From Qipengyuania seohaensis (GTDB lineage Bacteria; Pseudomonadota; Alphaproteobacteria; Sphingomonadales; Sphingomonadaceae), in assembly GCF_002795865.1 (NCBI RefSeq), contig NZ_CP024920.1, positions 372,001-436,000 on the forward strand: a stretch of DNA of 64,000 nucleotides, in the 5' to 3' direction. How positions within the stretch are numbered: the stretch's first letter is position 1; each line of letters begins with the position of its first letter. Positions 41,295 through 50,917 of the stretch are shown piece by piece. The position numbers and the translations under genes were made by a program. The notes under the pieces are model-generated. The model saw nothing but the letters and a program-made list of their open reading frames with translations. It did no database searches and was not told the DNA's origin.

Positions 41295-41858
41295 TTGGCA
41301 CCCAGCGACCGCTGTCGCAGGCGTGCTGTCGGTACGTGGGCACCAGCTCCGGTTCTGGCTGTGCCGAATCAGCCGTGGAGCCTCGACTTCGTATATGACC
41401 AGATGGCGTCAGGCAGGCGGTTCCGTGTGCTCAACGTGGTCGATGACGTGCCGAGGGAGTGTTTGGCAGCGGCACCCGACATCTTGATCTCGGGCTGCCT
41501 TTGCGTGCGCGAACTGACCGACCTGATTGCGCAGCGTGGGGAGCCTAGCATCTTCGTCAGCGACAATGGGACGGATCTCACCAGCAACGCCGTGCTGGCA
41601 TTGTGCGGCGAGATCGGCGTGGAGTCGCCTTCCATCGCGCCGGAAAGGCCGATGCAGAACGGCTACGCCGAGAGCTTTAACGGCCGGATGCGGGATGAGC
41701 TTCTCAACGAGACGTTGTTCATGGACCTGACCCATGCCTGTGCTGAGATCGCGGCCAAACTGGATAAGCAATGGCCTCCTTTGCTACACCCACCGGACTC
41801 CGCTACGCAGCCCACTGTATCAACCGGTCACATGCACGACAAAGCTACCCGGCTCTAA
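41295..41858 (+). pseudogene. IS3-family transposase (OrfB) remnant with internal deletion
   Basis: The frame reads the integrase core: QPWSLDFVYDQMASGRRFRV, EPSIFVSDNGTDLTSN and MQNGYAESFNGRMRDELLNE. The DDE residues are still readable, but there is no proper N-terminus. The region after HACAEIAAK jumps directly to LDKQWPPLLHPPDS, so the usual YNxxRPHSSLGY segment is lost. No intact OrfA or clear terminal repeats are seen. It is a decayed insertion marking past rearrangement next to the element. Confidence 0.8.
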
Positions 41859-41913
41859 TCCCAGCTGGGGGCACGTCAGGAATACAAATTGAGCTCGGGA
41901 CAGGTAGCCTTAA

Positions 41914-42405
41914 ATGACCCTTTTCTTGGATTGCGATGGCGTGTTAGCTGACTTCGATTGCGCTGCAGAGTCAGTCCTTGGCATGCCTCCGCGAGTATTC
42001 GAGAAGCGCTATGGTCTATCGGCATTCTGGTCGAAGCTGGCGAAGCAGCCTGACTTCTACGCTAGACTTCCACTAATGCCTGGCGCGATGACCTTGTTCA
42101 AAGCCGTTCGCCATCTAAACCCGGTGATCCTCACTGGGTGTCCGAGGGGAGGCTGGGCAGAGGCGCAAAAAGTCCAGTGGGCGGCAAGGCATTTTCCTGG
42201 CACCGAGATCATTACCTGCATGGCTCGCGACAAGCGAGATCATGCAACGGCTGGTGATGTCCTGGTTGACGATACCGTTCGCCACCGGCATCGATGGGAA
42301 GAGATAGGCGGTACATTCATTCAATACCGATCGGCACATCAGGCCATTGCCGAGCTGCGTGTATTGGGGATTCTCGATGATGGGAGAGACCCACCACAAG
42401 GCTAG
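41914..42405 (+). CDS. HAD-family 5'(3')-deoxyribonucleotidase-like protein
   Basis: 163 residues. Motif I is MTLFLDCDGVLADFD, motif II region is NPVILTGCPRG, and the late acidic motif is GDVLVDDTVRHRHRW, as in NT5C-type phosphatases. It should remove phosphate from (deoxy)ribonucleoside monophosphates. No operon partner is evident: it follows the IS remnant and precedes the kinase gene by about 125 bases. A role in balancing nucleotides linked to the modification cargo is possible but not shown. Confidence 0.78.
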   Translation: MTLFLDCDGVLADFDCAAESVLGMPPRVFEKRYGLSAFWSKLAKQPDFYARLPLMPGAMTLFKAVRHLNPVILTGCPRGGWAEAQKVQWAARHFPGTEIITCMARDKRDHATAGDVLVDDTVRHRHRWEEIGGTFIQYRSAHQAIAELRVLGILDDGRDPPQG

Positions 42406-42530
42406 AACCGCGCCGCGCTATCGGATACCTCGTTGATCAATTATCTCGCCGTCGCGTGGACATAGAGGGAAAGCTCGTCCATCGTGAACATAATAGTTCA
42501 AGCCGATATGTGATCGCGAGGGGAATAGCG

Positions 42531-44969
42531 GTGTCGAGCACCAAATTAGGTTCAATAGAATTGACCCATGAGCGCCTGGGAGAGATCGTTGAAGAGTCCA
42601 GCAGCGAGACTTATGTATTTTCGACCAACGATTGCAAATTCGTGCTGGTCAACAAAGGCGCGCGGGATAACCTCGGTTATCACATGGATGAGCTTCGCAG
42701 ACTTACCCCGTGGGACATCAAACCGGAATACAGCAGGGAAGAGTTCCTTGACTTTGTTGAACCGCTGAAGAGCGGCGACAAGAGCCTGCTTCGGTTCGAG
42801 ACGAGCCATGAACGTAAGGACGGCTCGACATATCCAGTCGCCGTCCAGCTTCAGTTGATCGAATCCGCCGATGGCTCTCTGTTCTATGCGGCCATCCAGG
42901 ACATCTCTGAGCGCAAGGAGGTCGAGCGCCAGTTACGCCACGTGTCGGACCGGCTGGATGCGATCCTCAATAACACGAAAATGTCCGTGTTCTTGATGGA
43001 CGAACGCCAGCATTGCATATTCATGAACGCGGCAGCCGAGCAATTGACCGGCTTCACCCTCTCCGAAACCGAGGGCCGTCCACTTCACGATGTCGTTCAT
43101 CATACCTATCCCGATGGCCGCCCCTTCCCGATCAGTGAATGCGCCATCGACCGGGCCTTCCCTGAGGATAATCAAGTATCCGGCGAAGAGATCTTCGTAC
43201 ACAAGGACGGAAGCTTCTATCCTGTCGGCTATACCGCCTCGCCGCTTCGCGATAGTGCCGGAAAACCAGTGGGCACGATCATCGAAGTGCGCGAAATTAC
43301 GCAGGAACTGGAAGCGCGCAAGGCACTCGAAGAGTTCAATGATACTCTCAAGGATCGGGTCGAAAAGGCCCTCGAGGAGCGGCGCCAGATCGAAGCACAG
43401 TTGCTGCAATCTCAAAAGATGGAAGCGATCGGCCAGCTAACGGGTGGGATCGCGCACGACTTCAACAACTTGCTTCAGGTCATCGGTGGCAGCTTGCAGC
43501 TTATTCAGAAGGATGTTGCGCACATTCCGAAGGCTAAAGAGCGAGTGAGCAATGCTTTAGAAGCAGTCACTAAGGGAGCCAAACTGGCCTCGCAGCTCCT
43601 TGCCTTCGGGCGGCAGCAAACTCTGCAACCCAAGCCGACAAACATTGGCCGTCTCGTACGCGGAATGAATGAAATGCTTTCTCGCGCTCTGGGTGAGACC
43701 ATCGAGGTCGAGACGGTGATTGCAGGCGGCCTATGGAACTGCCTTGCGGACCCTGCACAGATCGAGAATGCGATCCTGAATCTGGCCATCAACGCCCGGG
43801 ACGCGATGCCCGAGGGAGGCAGGCTCACCATTGAGGCTGGGAACGCATCGCTCGATGATCGCTATGCATCGGAAGAAGATGTGGAACCGGGCCAGTATGT
43901 CATGCTGGCAATTACCGATACAGGCCAAGGCATCAGCCAAGAAAACCTGGACAAGGTCTTCGAGCCCTTTTTTACGACCAAGAAGGTTGGCGAGGGATCC
44001 GGCCTCGGGCTCAGCATGGTGTTTGGCTTCGTCAAACAGTCAGGCGGACATATGAAGGTCTATTCTGAAAAGGGAGAAGGCACGACCTTTCGCATTTATC
44101 TTCCTCGCACGAGGGAGGAAGAGATTGCCGAGCCTTTACCGACCAGCGGGTTCGCGAAGGGCGGAACCGAAGTGGTTCTCGTCGCAGAAGATGACGAAGC
44201 TGTGCGCGAAACAGCCGTCGAGATGCTGAAGGATCTCGGCTACTCTGTGCTGGAAGCCAACAATGGCGAGAACGCCATGGCAGTCATCAACAGCGGGACG
44301 CCCATCGACCTTCTTTTTACCGACGTAGTCATGCCAGGGAAACTCAGGTCACCCGAGCTTGCCAGGCTCGCCAAGCGAAAAATTCCCAATCTCGCCGTCC
44401 TGTTTACGTCTGGCTATACCCAGAATGCCATCGTGCATGGCGGACGGCTTGACCCGGGAGTAGACCTACTTTCGAAACCCTACTCGCAAGCCGAATTAGC
44501 AGCGAAACTGAGAGCTGTGCTGGCGAAGCGCGAAGAAGGCGAACAAGCAGGCAAGGAGCGAGACCGAACGAATGAATCTGAACATACGAAGCCGGAGGTC
44601 TCTTCGCCGAGAGTCCTAGTTCTTGAAGACGAAGTTCTTATCCGGATGATGCTTGTCGACATCATAGAGGAGTGCAACGCGCAGGCTTCACAGGCAGGAA
44701 GTTTGAAAGAAGCACGCCAACTCCTTGAAGACGAGACTTTCGACGTGATGTTCGCGGATTTGAGCTTACCAGACGGCTCGGCGATAGAACTTATCGAACA
44801 ACTCGTCCGTGACCAATCCGATTTACAGATTGTTGTTTGTTCAGGAGGCAACATCGAGGCGCTACTCGAGCAGCATGGATTGGCGGAGCAGGTGGGAGTG
44901 CTGCCCAAGCCTTACAACAATGACTCTGTTAAAGAGTGGCTGTCAGTTGAGAGTGGCGAGGATCATTGA
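42531..44969 (+). CDS. hybrid sensor histidine kinase with two PAS and two receiver domains
   Basis: 812 residues from GTG at 42531, chosen for the GAGGGG ribosome site; an alternative GTG is at 42456. Two PAS domains (FSTNDCKFVLVNKGARDNLG; VFLMDERQHCIFMNAAAE) lead to a HisKA domain with H309 (GGIAHDFNNLLQVI), then HATPase_c (NLAINARDAMPEGG; GSGLGLSMV). REC1 has phospho-acceptor D598 (LFTDVVMPG), and the C-terminal REC2 has D743 (MFADLSLPDG). No membrane segments are seen, so it is a cytoplasmic sensor. No cognate output regulator is adjacent. The signal is unknown. Confidence 0.9.
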   Translation: MSSTKLGSIELTHERLGEIVEESSSETYVFSTNDCKFVLVNKGARDNLGYHMDELRRLTPWDIKPEYSREEFLDFVEPLKSGDKSLLRFETSHERKDGSTYPVAVQLQLIESADGSLFYAAIQDISERKEVERQLRHVSDRLDAILNNTKMSVFLMDERQHCIFMNAAAEQLTGFTLSETEGRPLHDVVHHTYPDGRPFPISECAIDRAFPEDNQVSGEEIFVHKDGSFYPVGYTASPLRDSAGKPVGTIIEVREITQELEARKALEEFNDTLKDRVEKALEERRQIEAQLLQSQKMEAIGQLTGGIAHDFNNLLQVIGGSLQLIQKDVAHIPKAKERVSNALEAVTKGAKLASQLLAFGRQQTLQPKPTNIGRLVRGMNEMLSRALGETIEVETVIAGGLWNCLADPAQIENAILNLAINARDAMPEGGRLTIEAGNASLDDRYASEEDVEPGQYVMLAITDTGQGISQENLDKVFEPFFTTKKVGEGSGLGLSMVFGFVKQSGGHMKVYSEKGEGTTFRIYLPRTREEEIAEPLPTSGFAKGGTEVVLVAEDDEAVRETAVEMLKDLGYSVLEANNGENAMAVINSGTPIDLLFTDVVMPGKLRSPELARLAKRKIPNLAVLFTSGYTQNAIVHGGRLDPGVDLLSKPYSQAELAAKLRAVLAKREEGEQAGKERDRTNESEHTKPEVSSPRVLVLEDEVLIRMMLVDIIEECNAQASQAGSLKEARQLLEDETFDVMFADLSLPDGSAIELIEQLVRDQSDLQIVVCSGGNIEALLEQHGLAEQVGVLPKPYNNDSVKEWLSVESGEDH

Positions 44970-45024
44970 GGTAAACTGGATTTAGCCTACAGATAGTAGC
45001 TTTGCGCGTCCTCTGCCCAAAACC

Positions 45025-45261
45025 CTAAAATTCAAAAGTCGGCGGGGAGCTCAGTGTATTTTGCTTTGAGGATTCAGCAACGGTGCACCCTGCCGTCGGC
45101 GGTTCGTGCGTGAGCTCCAGAATTGTTCCGCGATAAGCTATAAATGTTCCGTCCGGCGCGAGAAACCCAGCCCCAACGGCGTTAGCGTGCGCCTGCGCGT
45201 CAGCAAGTCGGTTATACCACTTACCTTTGCGTTCTGCCGTGACATAACGATAGCGGGTCAT
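45025..45261 (-). CDS. small hypothetical protein
   Basis: 78 residues from the chosen ATG at 45261 (MTRYRYVTAERKGKWYNRLA, DAQAHANAVGAGFLAPDGTF); the frame is open to 45408. The middle has a compact beta-like pattern. No family is recognised, and no clear ribosome site is seen, so the start is uncertain. The 45262-45598 gap next to it holds nothing else I can support. Confidence 0.4.
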   Translation of the reverse strand: MTRYRYVTAERKGKWYNRLADAQAHANAVGAGFLAPDGTFIAYRGTILELTHEPPTAGCTVAESSKQNTLSSPPTFEF

Positions 45262-45598
45262 GTGAAGGCAATTCAGGGACATCCATTTTGGTTCCGCTCG
45301 CATTACCTTGGGGGCGAATAGCCGAGTAATGTCATAAAATCGCACGGGTTTCCGAGACATCGACCCATGCCCCTTGGGCGTCGAGCAATTTGGCGTAAAC
45401 CAGCTCATGTTTCGACCGCACGGAAAAAATGACTGAAATCTAGCAACGAACCGTCGGTGACAGCGGCTTAACCTCGTGCCGATTATCAGATTTCGGCAGT
45501 TGTACCAGAGAGCTGATGTCGGTTAATCAGGTAGTAAGCAGAATGGCAGTTCAGGGCTGCAATTGGCCAGAAACCGACAGTCAGCAACCAACCCAAAT

Positions 45599-46498
45599 TC
45601 AGACCAATTGCGGCCCGCCGTACTTGGGACATTCGGAACGACAAACCCCGTCATGCGACCATTCGGGCGGTCGCCATAGATAGGCAATCTTGTCCTGCCA
45701 GCGTTTTGCAATATCCATCCTATCCTTCAATTGCTTTAGTCCTGCGAACTGCGCGGTCAGCGGGTTGTAATCGTAAACTGGTTTCACCAGCCCCGGATTA
45801 GGCTCCTCGCCTAAATATGCGGTACTTCCAAACAGCCGGTCAAACACCAACGTGACCTGGCTGTAGTTCTTGTCGATGTATTGCGGCTGATTGGCATGGT
45901 GAATTTTGTGCATTTTCGGAGTCATGAGCAATCGGTCAAGCCAGCCCAAGCCCGGCACGTAGCTGGCATGGTTCCAGATGCCGAAAGCGTTGGTGCATAC
46001 GCTCACTGCGATGTAGAGTACCGGATCAATTCCTATAAAGGCCGGAATGACGGCGAAGAGCCGTTTAAGCTGTCCATCCAGGAAAAACCCTCGTGCCGCC
46101 GTCGAGTGGTTGAACTCGTTTGAGGAATGGTGGATCGCATGAAATGCCCAGAATAGCCCGACGCGATGGTTGAGGCGGTGATCCCAGTAATAGGCGAACT
46201 CATGCGCTACGAACGCGACCGGAATGGCCACCCATAATGGAATGGTCTCAAATAGCCGAAGATTGTCATAGACCAGCACGTAGAGAGCGAGCGGAAGCAG
46301 AATACCGATCACGAGATTGAGCACACTCGTAATCAGATTGAGCCCAATCGAATTGAATGCGTCCTTATTATCGTAATCCGGCTTGCCCCGAATCGCCCAC
46401 AGTCGCTCGAGGATCACACTGCCGAAATACATGGTAGCGAGAATCCACAGCGCCGCCGGGCCGCCAATAAAGTCGATGCTTTCGCGAATGCTTTCCAT
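45599..46498 (-). CDS. sterol desaturase/fatty-acid hydroxylase family membrane protein
   Basis: 299 residues with several membrane segments (ALWILATMYFGSVILER; LITSVLNLVIGILLPLALYV). The di-iron His motifs HEFAYYWDHRLNH, HAIHHSS and HKIHHANQ are in the usual order. Such proteins hydroxylate or desaturate lipids, including carotenoid- or sterol-like substrates. The substrate here is unknown. It stands alone, about 190 bases from its nearest annotated open frame. Confidence 0.85.
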   Translation of the reverse strand: MESIRESIDFIGGPAALWILATMYFGSVILERLWAIRGKPDYDNKDAFNSIGLNLITSVLNLVIGILLPLALYVLVYDNLRLFETIPLWVAIPVAFVAHEFAYYWDHRLNHRVGLFWAFHAIHHSSNEFNHSTAARGFFLDGQLKRLFAVIPAFIGIDPVLYIAVSVCTNAFGIWNHASYVPGLGWLDRLLMTPKMHKIHHANQPQYIDKNYSQVTLVFDRLFGSTAYLGEEPNPGLVKPVYDYNPLTAQFAGLKQLKDRMDIAKRWQDKIAYLWRPPEWSHDGVCRSECPKYGGPQLV

Positions 46499-46986
46499 AG
46501 CCGAAAGTTACCAGACAGAATTGCGAAGGCAATGCGAGGTTTCATCCTCATTGTACGACCGAATGATGCGTACGATGACCCAAGCCCGGACCGACCGCTT
46601 TCGGCTCAGAAGCTGCCCAATGAGGTCTTTTGAATTATATGACTGGAATTGGGCCGGAAGCGGACGGTCTGCTATTGGCCGAGTATCGTAAAAAGCTGCC
46701 ACTCTGTTAATGACCCGATTACAGGCAAAGGCATGGCTCATTGCGGCGCCCTACCAAAATAGACTATTTTCCCGAACTTGAGCGCCGGAGGAGAGCTAAG
46801 CGTGTTCCGCGCTTCCTGTCGTAAAGTGAATGTATCACCCTACCACGACTAGAGTGCTCCGACGATCAACCCAGCGTTGGCGAAAATGTAACAAATCGCT
46901 GAGGTACTAAGAGAGATGATGTAAAGAGATGCGTAGCGTATTTATCGAGAGCAGCGCTCGTAAGGCACCGATGGGAAGTTCAAGTT
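46499..46986. other. gene-free stretch of about 490 bases
   Basis: No supported gene. It contains two inverted copies of the dispersed repeat (46589-46607 and 46651-46682). The rest shows no tRNA, terminator or promoter I can defend. Confidence 0.5.
46589..46682. repeat. inverted pair of the dispersed intergenic repeat
   Basis: GACCGACCGCTTTCGGCTC at 46589-46607 and GGGCCGGAAGCGGACGGTC at 46651-46669 are imperfect reverse complements (3-4 mismatches over 19 bases) separated by 43 bases. The downstream copy continues TGCTATTGGCCGA. The pair could form a long hairpin, as in small non-autonomous repeats. Confidence 0.5.
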
Positions 46987-47502
46987 TCACGTTTGGTGAA
47001 TGGCAAGCCCGAATGAGATTCTTGACCATACGCGCTCGTGGATCATGTAAAGGATGAGCTTGCTCACTATCTCCAGTCCGCCGATCGATGCGGCGGTGGC
47101 TGCGCTGCCGGTAAAGAACCAGGCGAGCAGAAATGTATCGGTGGACGCGATGGTTCGCCAAAGCCCGGTTTTCGCAGCACTGCGCGTCACGGACTCACGC
47201 CTCTTCCCGTCGCTCCAATTCAATCCCCACGATGCACTGGCCCACGCTCGCTCGTGAAGGAAGTAGAGAACGAATTTCGTGAGGACTTCCGTGATTGCAA
47301 TTAGCCCGGCTGTTTCCAGCGCTTCGTCTTGTGGGATTTCAGCGCCGAAGAACGGACCGAGGTAGGTGATCAGGACGTAAGAGAGGATCAGCGTGTCGAG
47401 AGTGCCAACCACACGCCATGAGATGGCCTTTGCTACCGAACGCCGCTTGGTCACCCGCGAAAGATTTTCCGGATCATCCCGGCCGGTTCCAAAGTCTGAC
47501 AT
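46987..47502 (-). CDS. tandem DUF2061 membrane protein
   Basis: 171 residues from ATG at 47502 (an in-frame TTG lies three codons earlier). It holds two copies of the DUF2061 unit: KAISWRVVGTLDTLILSYVL...YFLHERAWASASWG and GLWRTIASTDTFLLAWFFTG...YMIHERVWSRISFG. Each is a two-helix membrane hairpin ending in HER(A/V)W. Function is unknown. The family is common in alphaproteobacteria and marine bacteria. Confidence 0.85.
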   Translation of the reverse strand: MSDFGTGRDDPENLSRVTKRRSVAKAISWRVVGTLDTLILSYVLITYLGPFFGAEIPQDEALETAGLIAITEVLTKFVLYFLHERAWASASWGLNWSDGKRRESVTRSAAKTGLWRTIASTDTFLLAWFFTGSAATAASIGGLEIVSKLILYMIHERVWSRISFGLAIHQT

Positions 47503-47526
47503 GCATTCCAACCCTGCTTAAATGAA

Positions 47527-47548
47527 GAAGGGGGCGATTGCCCCCTTC
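47527..47548 (-). terminator. hairpin after the cold-shock-like gene
   Basis: GAAGGGGGC-GATT(AATC)-GCCCCCTTC is a perfect 9-bp stem with a 4-base loop 13 bases after the stop. The minus-strand sequence after it is TTCATTT, a weak T-tract. Confidence 0.6.
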
Positions 47549-47560
47549 CTCGTGCTCTGG

Positions 47561-47812
47561 TCAGCCCTGCTGCTTACTTGCCTGTCCCTTTCGTGACTGA
47601 TCATCGTTTTGCTGCTGCTGGAGGTTTGTTGCGCACTCTTTGCCGTCATCGCCCTTGCGAGTTTCGTATCCGAAACGCTGATTGGCTGCGGGTTCTTTTC
47701 CCTGCTGCTTCAGGTCGGATTTTTCAAACGGCAGGGCGTCTCCGCCTTGTTCGGGTGCGATCATTCCCGATCCCTTTGAGCTATCGTAGCTCTTGACCTT
47801 GCCATACTGCAT
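47561..47812 (-). CDS. CspA-like cold-shock-domain protein (short, atypical)
   Basis: 83 residues. MQYGKVKSYDSSKGSGMIAP then EQGGDALPFEKSDLKQQG and ANQRFGYETRKGDDGKECATN is a cold-shock OB-fold, but the RNA-binding motifs are altered (usual KGFGFI is KGSGMI; no clear VFVH). The Gln-rich tail (LQQQQNDDQSRKGQASKQQG) is low-complexity. It has an AGGAG ribosome site. It may be a stress or nucleic-acid chaperone; the altered motif makes RNA binding less certain. Confidence 0.75.
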   Translation of the reverse strand: MQYGKVKSYDSSKGSGMIAPEQGGDALPFEKSDLKQQGKEPAANQRFGYETRKGDDGKECATNLQQQQNDDQSRKGQASKQQG

Positions 47813-48038
47813 AACTCTATCTCCTAAAAAATGGTGAAGACCTCTCCGATATTGGATTTGCTCACCACAAAATGAGGGCTGAAGGCCATAAATATTGAAT
47901 ACCGATTAATACCCTAACCCTCAGAGTATAACTTATTATTGACAGAGATTGACTTCAATATAGAATGATTTGAAATCATTTCGGTATAATTAGTTAGAAC
48001 ATTACATCACTTTATTTTGATTCTCATCAAAATGACGT

Positions 48039-50126
48039 TCAGTAACTCCCCAATCTTTTCCAGAATCGCAGCTTGCCGCAAGCAGTGATGAAATCCTTAG
48101 CAGACGAATCCTCGCTCACATCGAAGAAACCGTCATCCATCTTGGCCCCTATACCCACCGCCTCGAAGAGCGGCTTGACCGACGGCACATATGCGATGAA
48201 TTTCGCGTGGGCGAAGGCGTCGGAAACAAAATCCTGGCTGGGTTTGTCGTCGGCAAGTTCTTTCGCCGCCGCCTCTCCCATAACGACCGCAATCGCATCG
48301 AACACGACCGGTGGTCCCCCATCGATCTTCTCGTTGGCTTCGAGGATTTTGCCATCGGAAAGCTTCGCGCCGCCGATATGTGGCGCAACGATGCCGACCA
48401 AGGCACCTGCTTCTTCCGCCGCATCTTGCAAACTCTCTACGACAGCGGCATCGGCGCCCTCGGCAATATAGATACCTAACTTACGACTTTTGAAGCTGTT
48501 CGGCCCGTTCTTCAGGATCGACAGGGCGGGGCTTTCCGGCAAATCGGTGATAGGCTGGCGCGCAACGGGTGTCTTTTCGGGCAGTTCTGACAGGCCCAAG
48601 CCGTCACATACGGTCTGCGCCAGTTCATTATCGATATGACGCAGATGGCCGACCATCCTCTTGCGGCTCGACAGTCTGCCCACCTTGCTCAATTCGAAGA
48701 TCAGCGCTTCGGCCAGATGTATCTGCTCCACGTGGGCCTGGCTGATGTAAAACTGCCGAGCCTGGCTGTAATGGTCGGCAAAAGTTTCGGAGCGAGCGCG
48801 CATTTTCGGACCTTCGACCGGGGCTTCGTAACTTGTGAAGCCCTGCATGGGGCAACCGCGCGGGCCGCGATCTTCCTCGGCGCCGTCGCCATCGCCCCAG
48901 CTGTTGGGCTCGTAGTTCACCCGTCCCTTAGGGTTAGTCATCGCCATGTGCCCGTCCTGCTGGAAATGGCGAACCGGCACCTTGGGCGCATTGATGGGAA
49001 TATGGGTGAAATTCGGTCCGCCAAAGCGCTTCAGCTGCGTATCGAGATAGCTGAAATTGCGGCCCTGCAGCAGCGGATCGTCAGAGAAGTCGATGCCAGG
49101 CACGATATTCTGCGTGCAGAAGGCGACTTGCTCGGTCTCTGCGAAGAAATTGTCGACATTGTTGTTCAGCGTCATGGTCCCGATGATGCGCACCGGAACC
49201 TGTTCTTCGGGGATCAGCTTGGTCGCGTCGAGCACGTCGAATTCGAACTTATCCGCAAACTCCTCGTCGAAAACCTGTACGCCCAGATCCCATTGCGGGA
49301 AGTCGCCTGCATCGATCGCATCCCACATGTCGCGGCGATGGAAATCGGGATCGGCGCCGTTGATTTTCAGGGCCTCGTTCCAGACGACCGACTGCAGGCC
49401 CTGTTTCGGCTTCCAGTGGAACTTGACGAATTGGCTTCCACCCGCCTCGTTAACGAAGCGGAATGTATGGATGCCGAAACCTTCCATGAAGCGAAAGCTG
49501 CGCGGAATGGTCCGGTCGGACATCTGCCACATCACCATGTGCATCGCTTCGGGCGAAAGCGAGATGAAGTCCCAAAAGTTGTCATGTGCGCTCTGTGCCT
49601 GCGGAAAGCCGCGGTCGGGCGCAGGCTTCACTGCATGGATGAGGTCGGGAAACTTGATCGCATCCTGGATGAAGAACACCGGGATGTTGTTGCCTACGAT
49701 GTCCCAATTACCCTCTTCAGTATAAAGCTTGACCGCAAAGCCGCGTACGTCGCGCGCCAGATCGGGCGAACCCTTGTTACCGGCCACCGTAGAAAACCGG
49801 ACGAAACAAGGCGTTTTCTTGCCCTTCTCCCCCGCCAGCACCTTTGCCCGGGTGAGTTCCGGGATGGGATCCGTCAATTCGAATTCGCCGTGCACTCCGT
49901 AGCCGCGGGCATGGACCACTCGTTCAGGAATGCGCTCGTGATCGAAGTGAAAGATTTTTTCACGCGCAATATGATCTTCCAGCAGTTGCGGCCCGCGTGG
50001 GCCACCGGTCAGCCAGTTCTGATCGTCGGCTATGGGCGAACCCTGCGCGGTGGTCATCACATCATCATCGTGAAGTGGCTCTTGATGGTTCGCGCCGCCC
50101 TTGGACAGCTTGAGCTGATCATTCAT
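48039..50126 (-). CDS. katE: large-subunit catalase HPII (KatE type)
   Basis: 695 residues. It has the distal heme His ([15 protein letters not shown]), the Ser/Asn region ([33 protein letters not shown]) and the proximal heme Tyr ([15 protein letters not shown]). A C-terminal DJ-1/GATase-like domain ([18 protein letters not shown]) makes it the large clade-2 catalase. It decomposes hydrogen peroxide in the cytoplasm. It is downstream of the DUF892 gene on the same strand; together they look like a stress cassette. A long antisense frame over it is a shadow. Confidence 0.94.
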   Translation of the reverse strand: MNDQLKLSKGGANHQEPLHDDDVMTTAQGSPIADDQNWLTGGPRGPQLLEDHIAREKIFHFDHERIPERVVHARGYGVHGEFELTDPIPELTRAKVLAGEKGKKTPCFVRFSTVAGNKGSPDLARDVRGFAVKLYTEEGNWDIVGNNIPVFFIQDAIKFPDLIHAVKPAPDRGFPQAQSAHDNFWDFISLSPEAMHMVMWQMSDRTIPRSFRFMEGFGIHTFRFVNEAGGSQFVKFHWKPKQGLQSVVWNEALKINGADPDFHRRDMWDAIDAGDFPQWDLGVQVFDEEFADKFEFDVLDATKLIPEEQVPVRIIGTMTLNNNVDNFFAETEQVAFCTQNIVPGIDFSDDPLLQGRNFSYLDTQLKRFGGPNFTHIPINAPKVPVRHFQQDGHMAMTNPKGRVNYEPNSWGDGDGAEEDRGPRGCPMQGFTSYEAPVEGPKMRARSETFADHYSQARQFYISQAHVEQIHLAEALIFELSKVGRLSSRKRMVGHLRHIDNELAQTVCDGLGLSELPEKTPVARQPITDLPESPALSILKNGPNSFKSRKLGIYIAEGADAAVVESLQDAAEEAGALVGIVAPHIGGAKLSDGKILEANEKIDGGPPVVFDAIAVVMGEAAAKELADDKPSQDFVSDAFAHAKFIAYVPSVKPLFEAVGIGAKMDDGFFDVSEDSSAKDFITACGKLRFWKRLGSY

Positions 50127-50204
50127 TCAATTATCCCTGAAAATGCGGAGGCAAGCGTCGGGGCGCGGGAAAGTGTGAGGGGGGTCGCCCGCGCCCGTCG
50201 GCAT

Positions 50205-50711
50205 CTAGTTGTCCTGCTTGGCAGCCAAGTTGATCGAGCGTTCGGCCAGTTCGCTTGCGAAATCATCCGCGCCATAAATGTCGTCGACAATTTCATCGAG
50301 CTTAGCCGTATCGTCGTCGCGGCCCAAAGCTTGTGCGAAAGCCTTGGCAGTGCCGAAGCCGGCAATGCCATAATGGCTCATCCGCTGGTACTGCGCGATG
50401 GCAGCGACAGCCCTGACATCACTTTCGATATCGGCGTCGATCGCGTGTTTGCGCGCCTCCTTGACGAGGCCTTCCATACCTTTGCAATGCTCTTTCGTGT
50501 CCAATGAGCCATCGCATCCCTCAATGATCTCTTCGAGCACCGAGGTGTGTTCTTCGATGCCCTCGAGCGAGTCCGCAAAAAGCTGGGCAAGTTCCTTGTC
50601 ATCTATCTTCTTGGCCATCTGCGTAACCGCTTTCTACATCTGGTCGTTCGCCGACCAGAGATCCTGCAGTTCGCCCACGTAAAGGTCGAAGAGGTTCTCG
50701 GGAGTGCTCAT
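50205..50711 (-). pseudogene. DUF892 (YciE/YciF-like ferritin-fold) gene with in-frame amber codon 26
   Basis: From ATG at 50711 the frame reads STPENLFDLYVGELQDLWSA then NDQM, TAG at 50636-50634, and continues without a shift as KAVTQMAKKIDDKELAQLFA to a normal end at 50205 (168 codons in all). The family has a Lys at the position of the stop (QMKKA), so AAG to TAG is a one-base change. Downstream ATG at 50618 could restart a 137-residue product lacking the first helix. The full family forms a four-helix ferritin-like bundle and accompanies stress-induced catalases. This copy is probably broken or truncated. Confidence 0.75.
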
Positions 50712-50917
50712 CTTGATATCTTCCTCTCGGTCGGCAGACAGAAATATCCTGCCATCGAAGCGTGTGAGGAGTGATAGGACGCGGCAGCGCAGCATTCCCT
50801 AATCCAGGTTGCCTACCCGCCGATAATCGTAGGATACCCGCATTTTAATTCGATCGGCAGACGTTTGCCCGTCGTATTTCGTCTGCTGAGTTCCCAAATC
50901 TATCAATAGATTAGTTC

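Noticed and set aside
48015-48032. TTTTGAT-TCTC-ATCAAAA hairpin beyond katE as its terminator
   Set aside because: AT-only stem in a generally AT-rich gap; too weak to call.
48636-50507. 623-codon open frame antisense to katE
   Set aside because: katE on the minus strand has full catalase motifs; the plus frame has none and runs on through the DUF892 gene.
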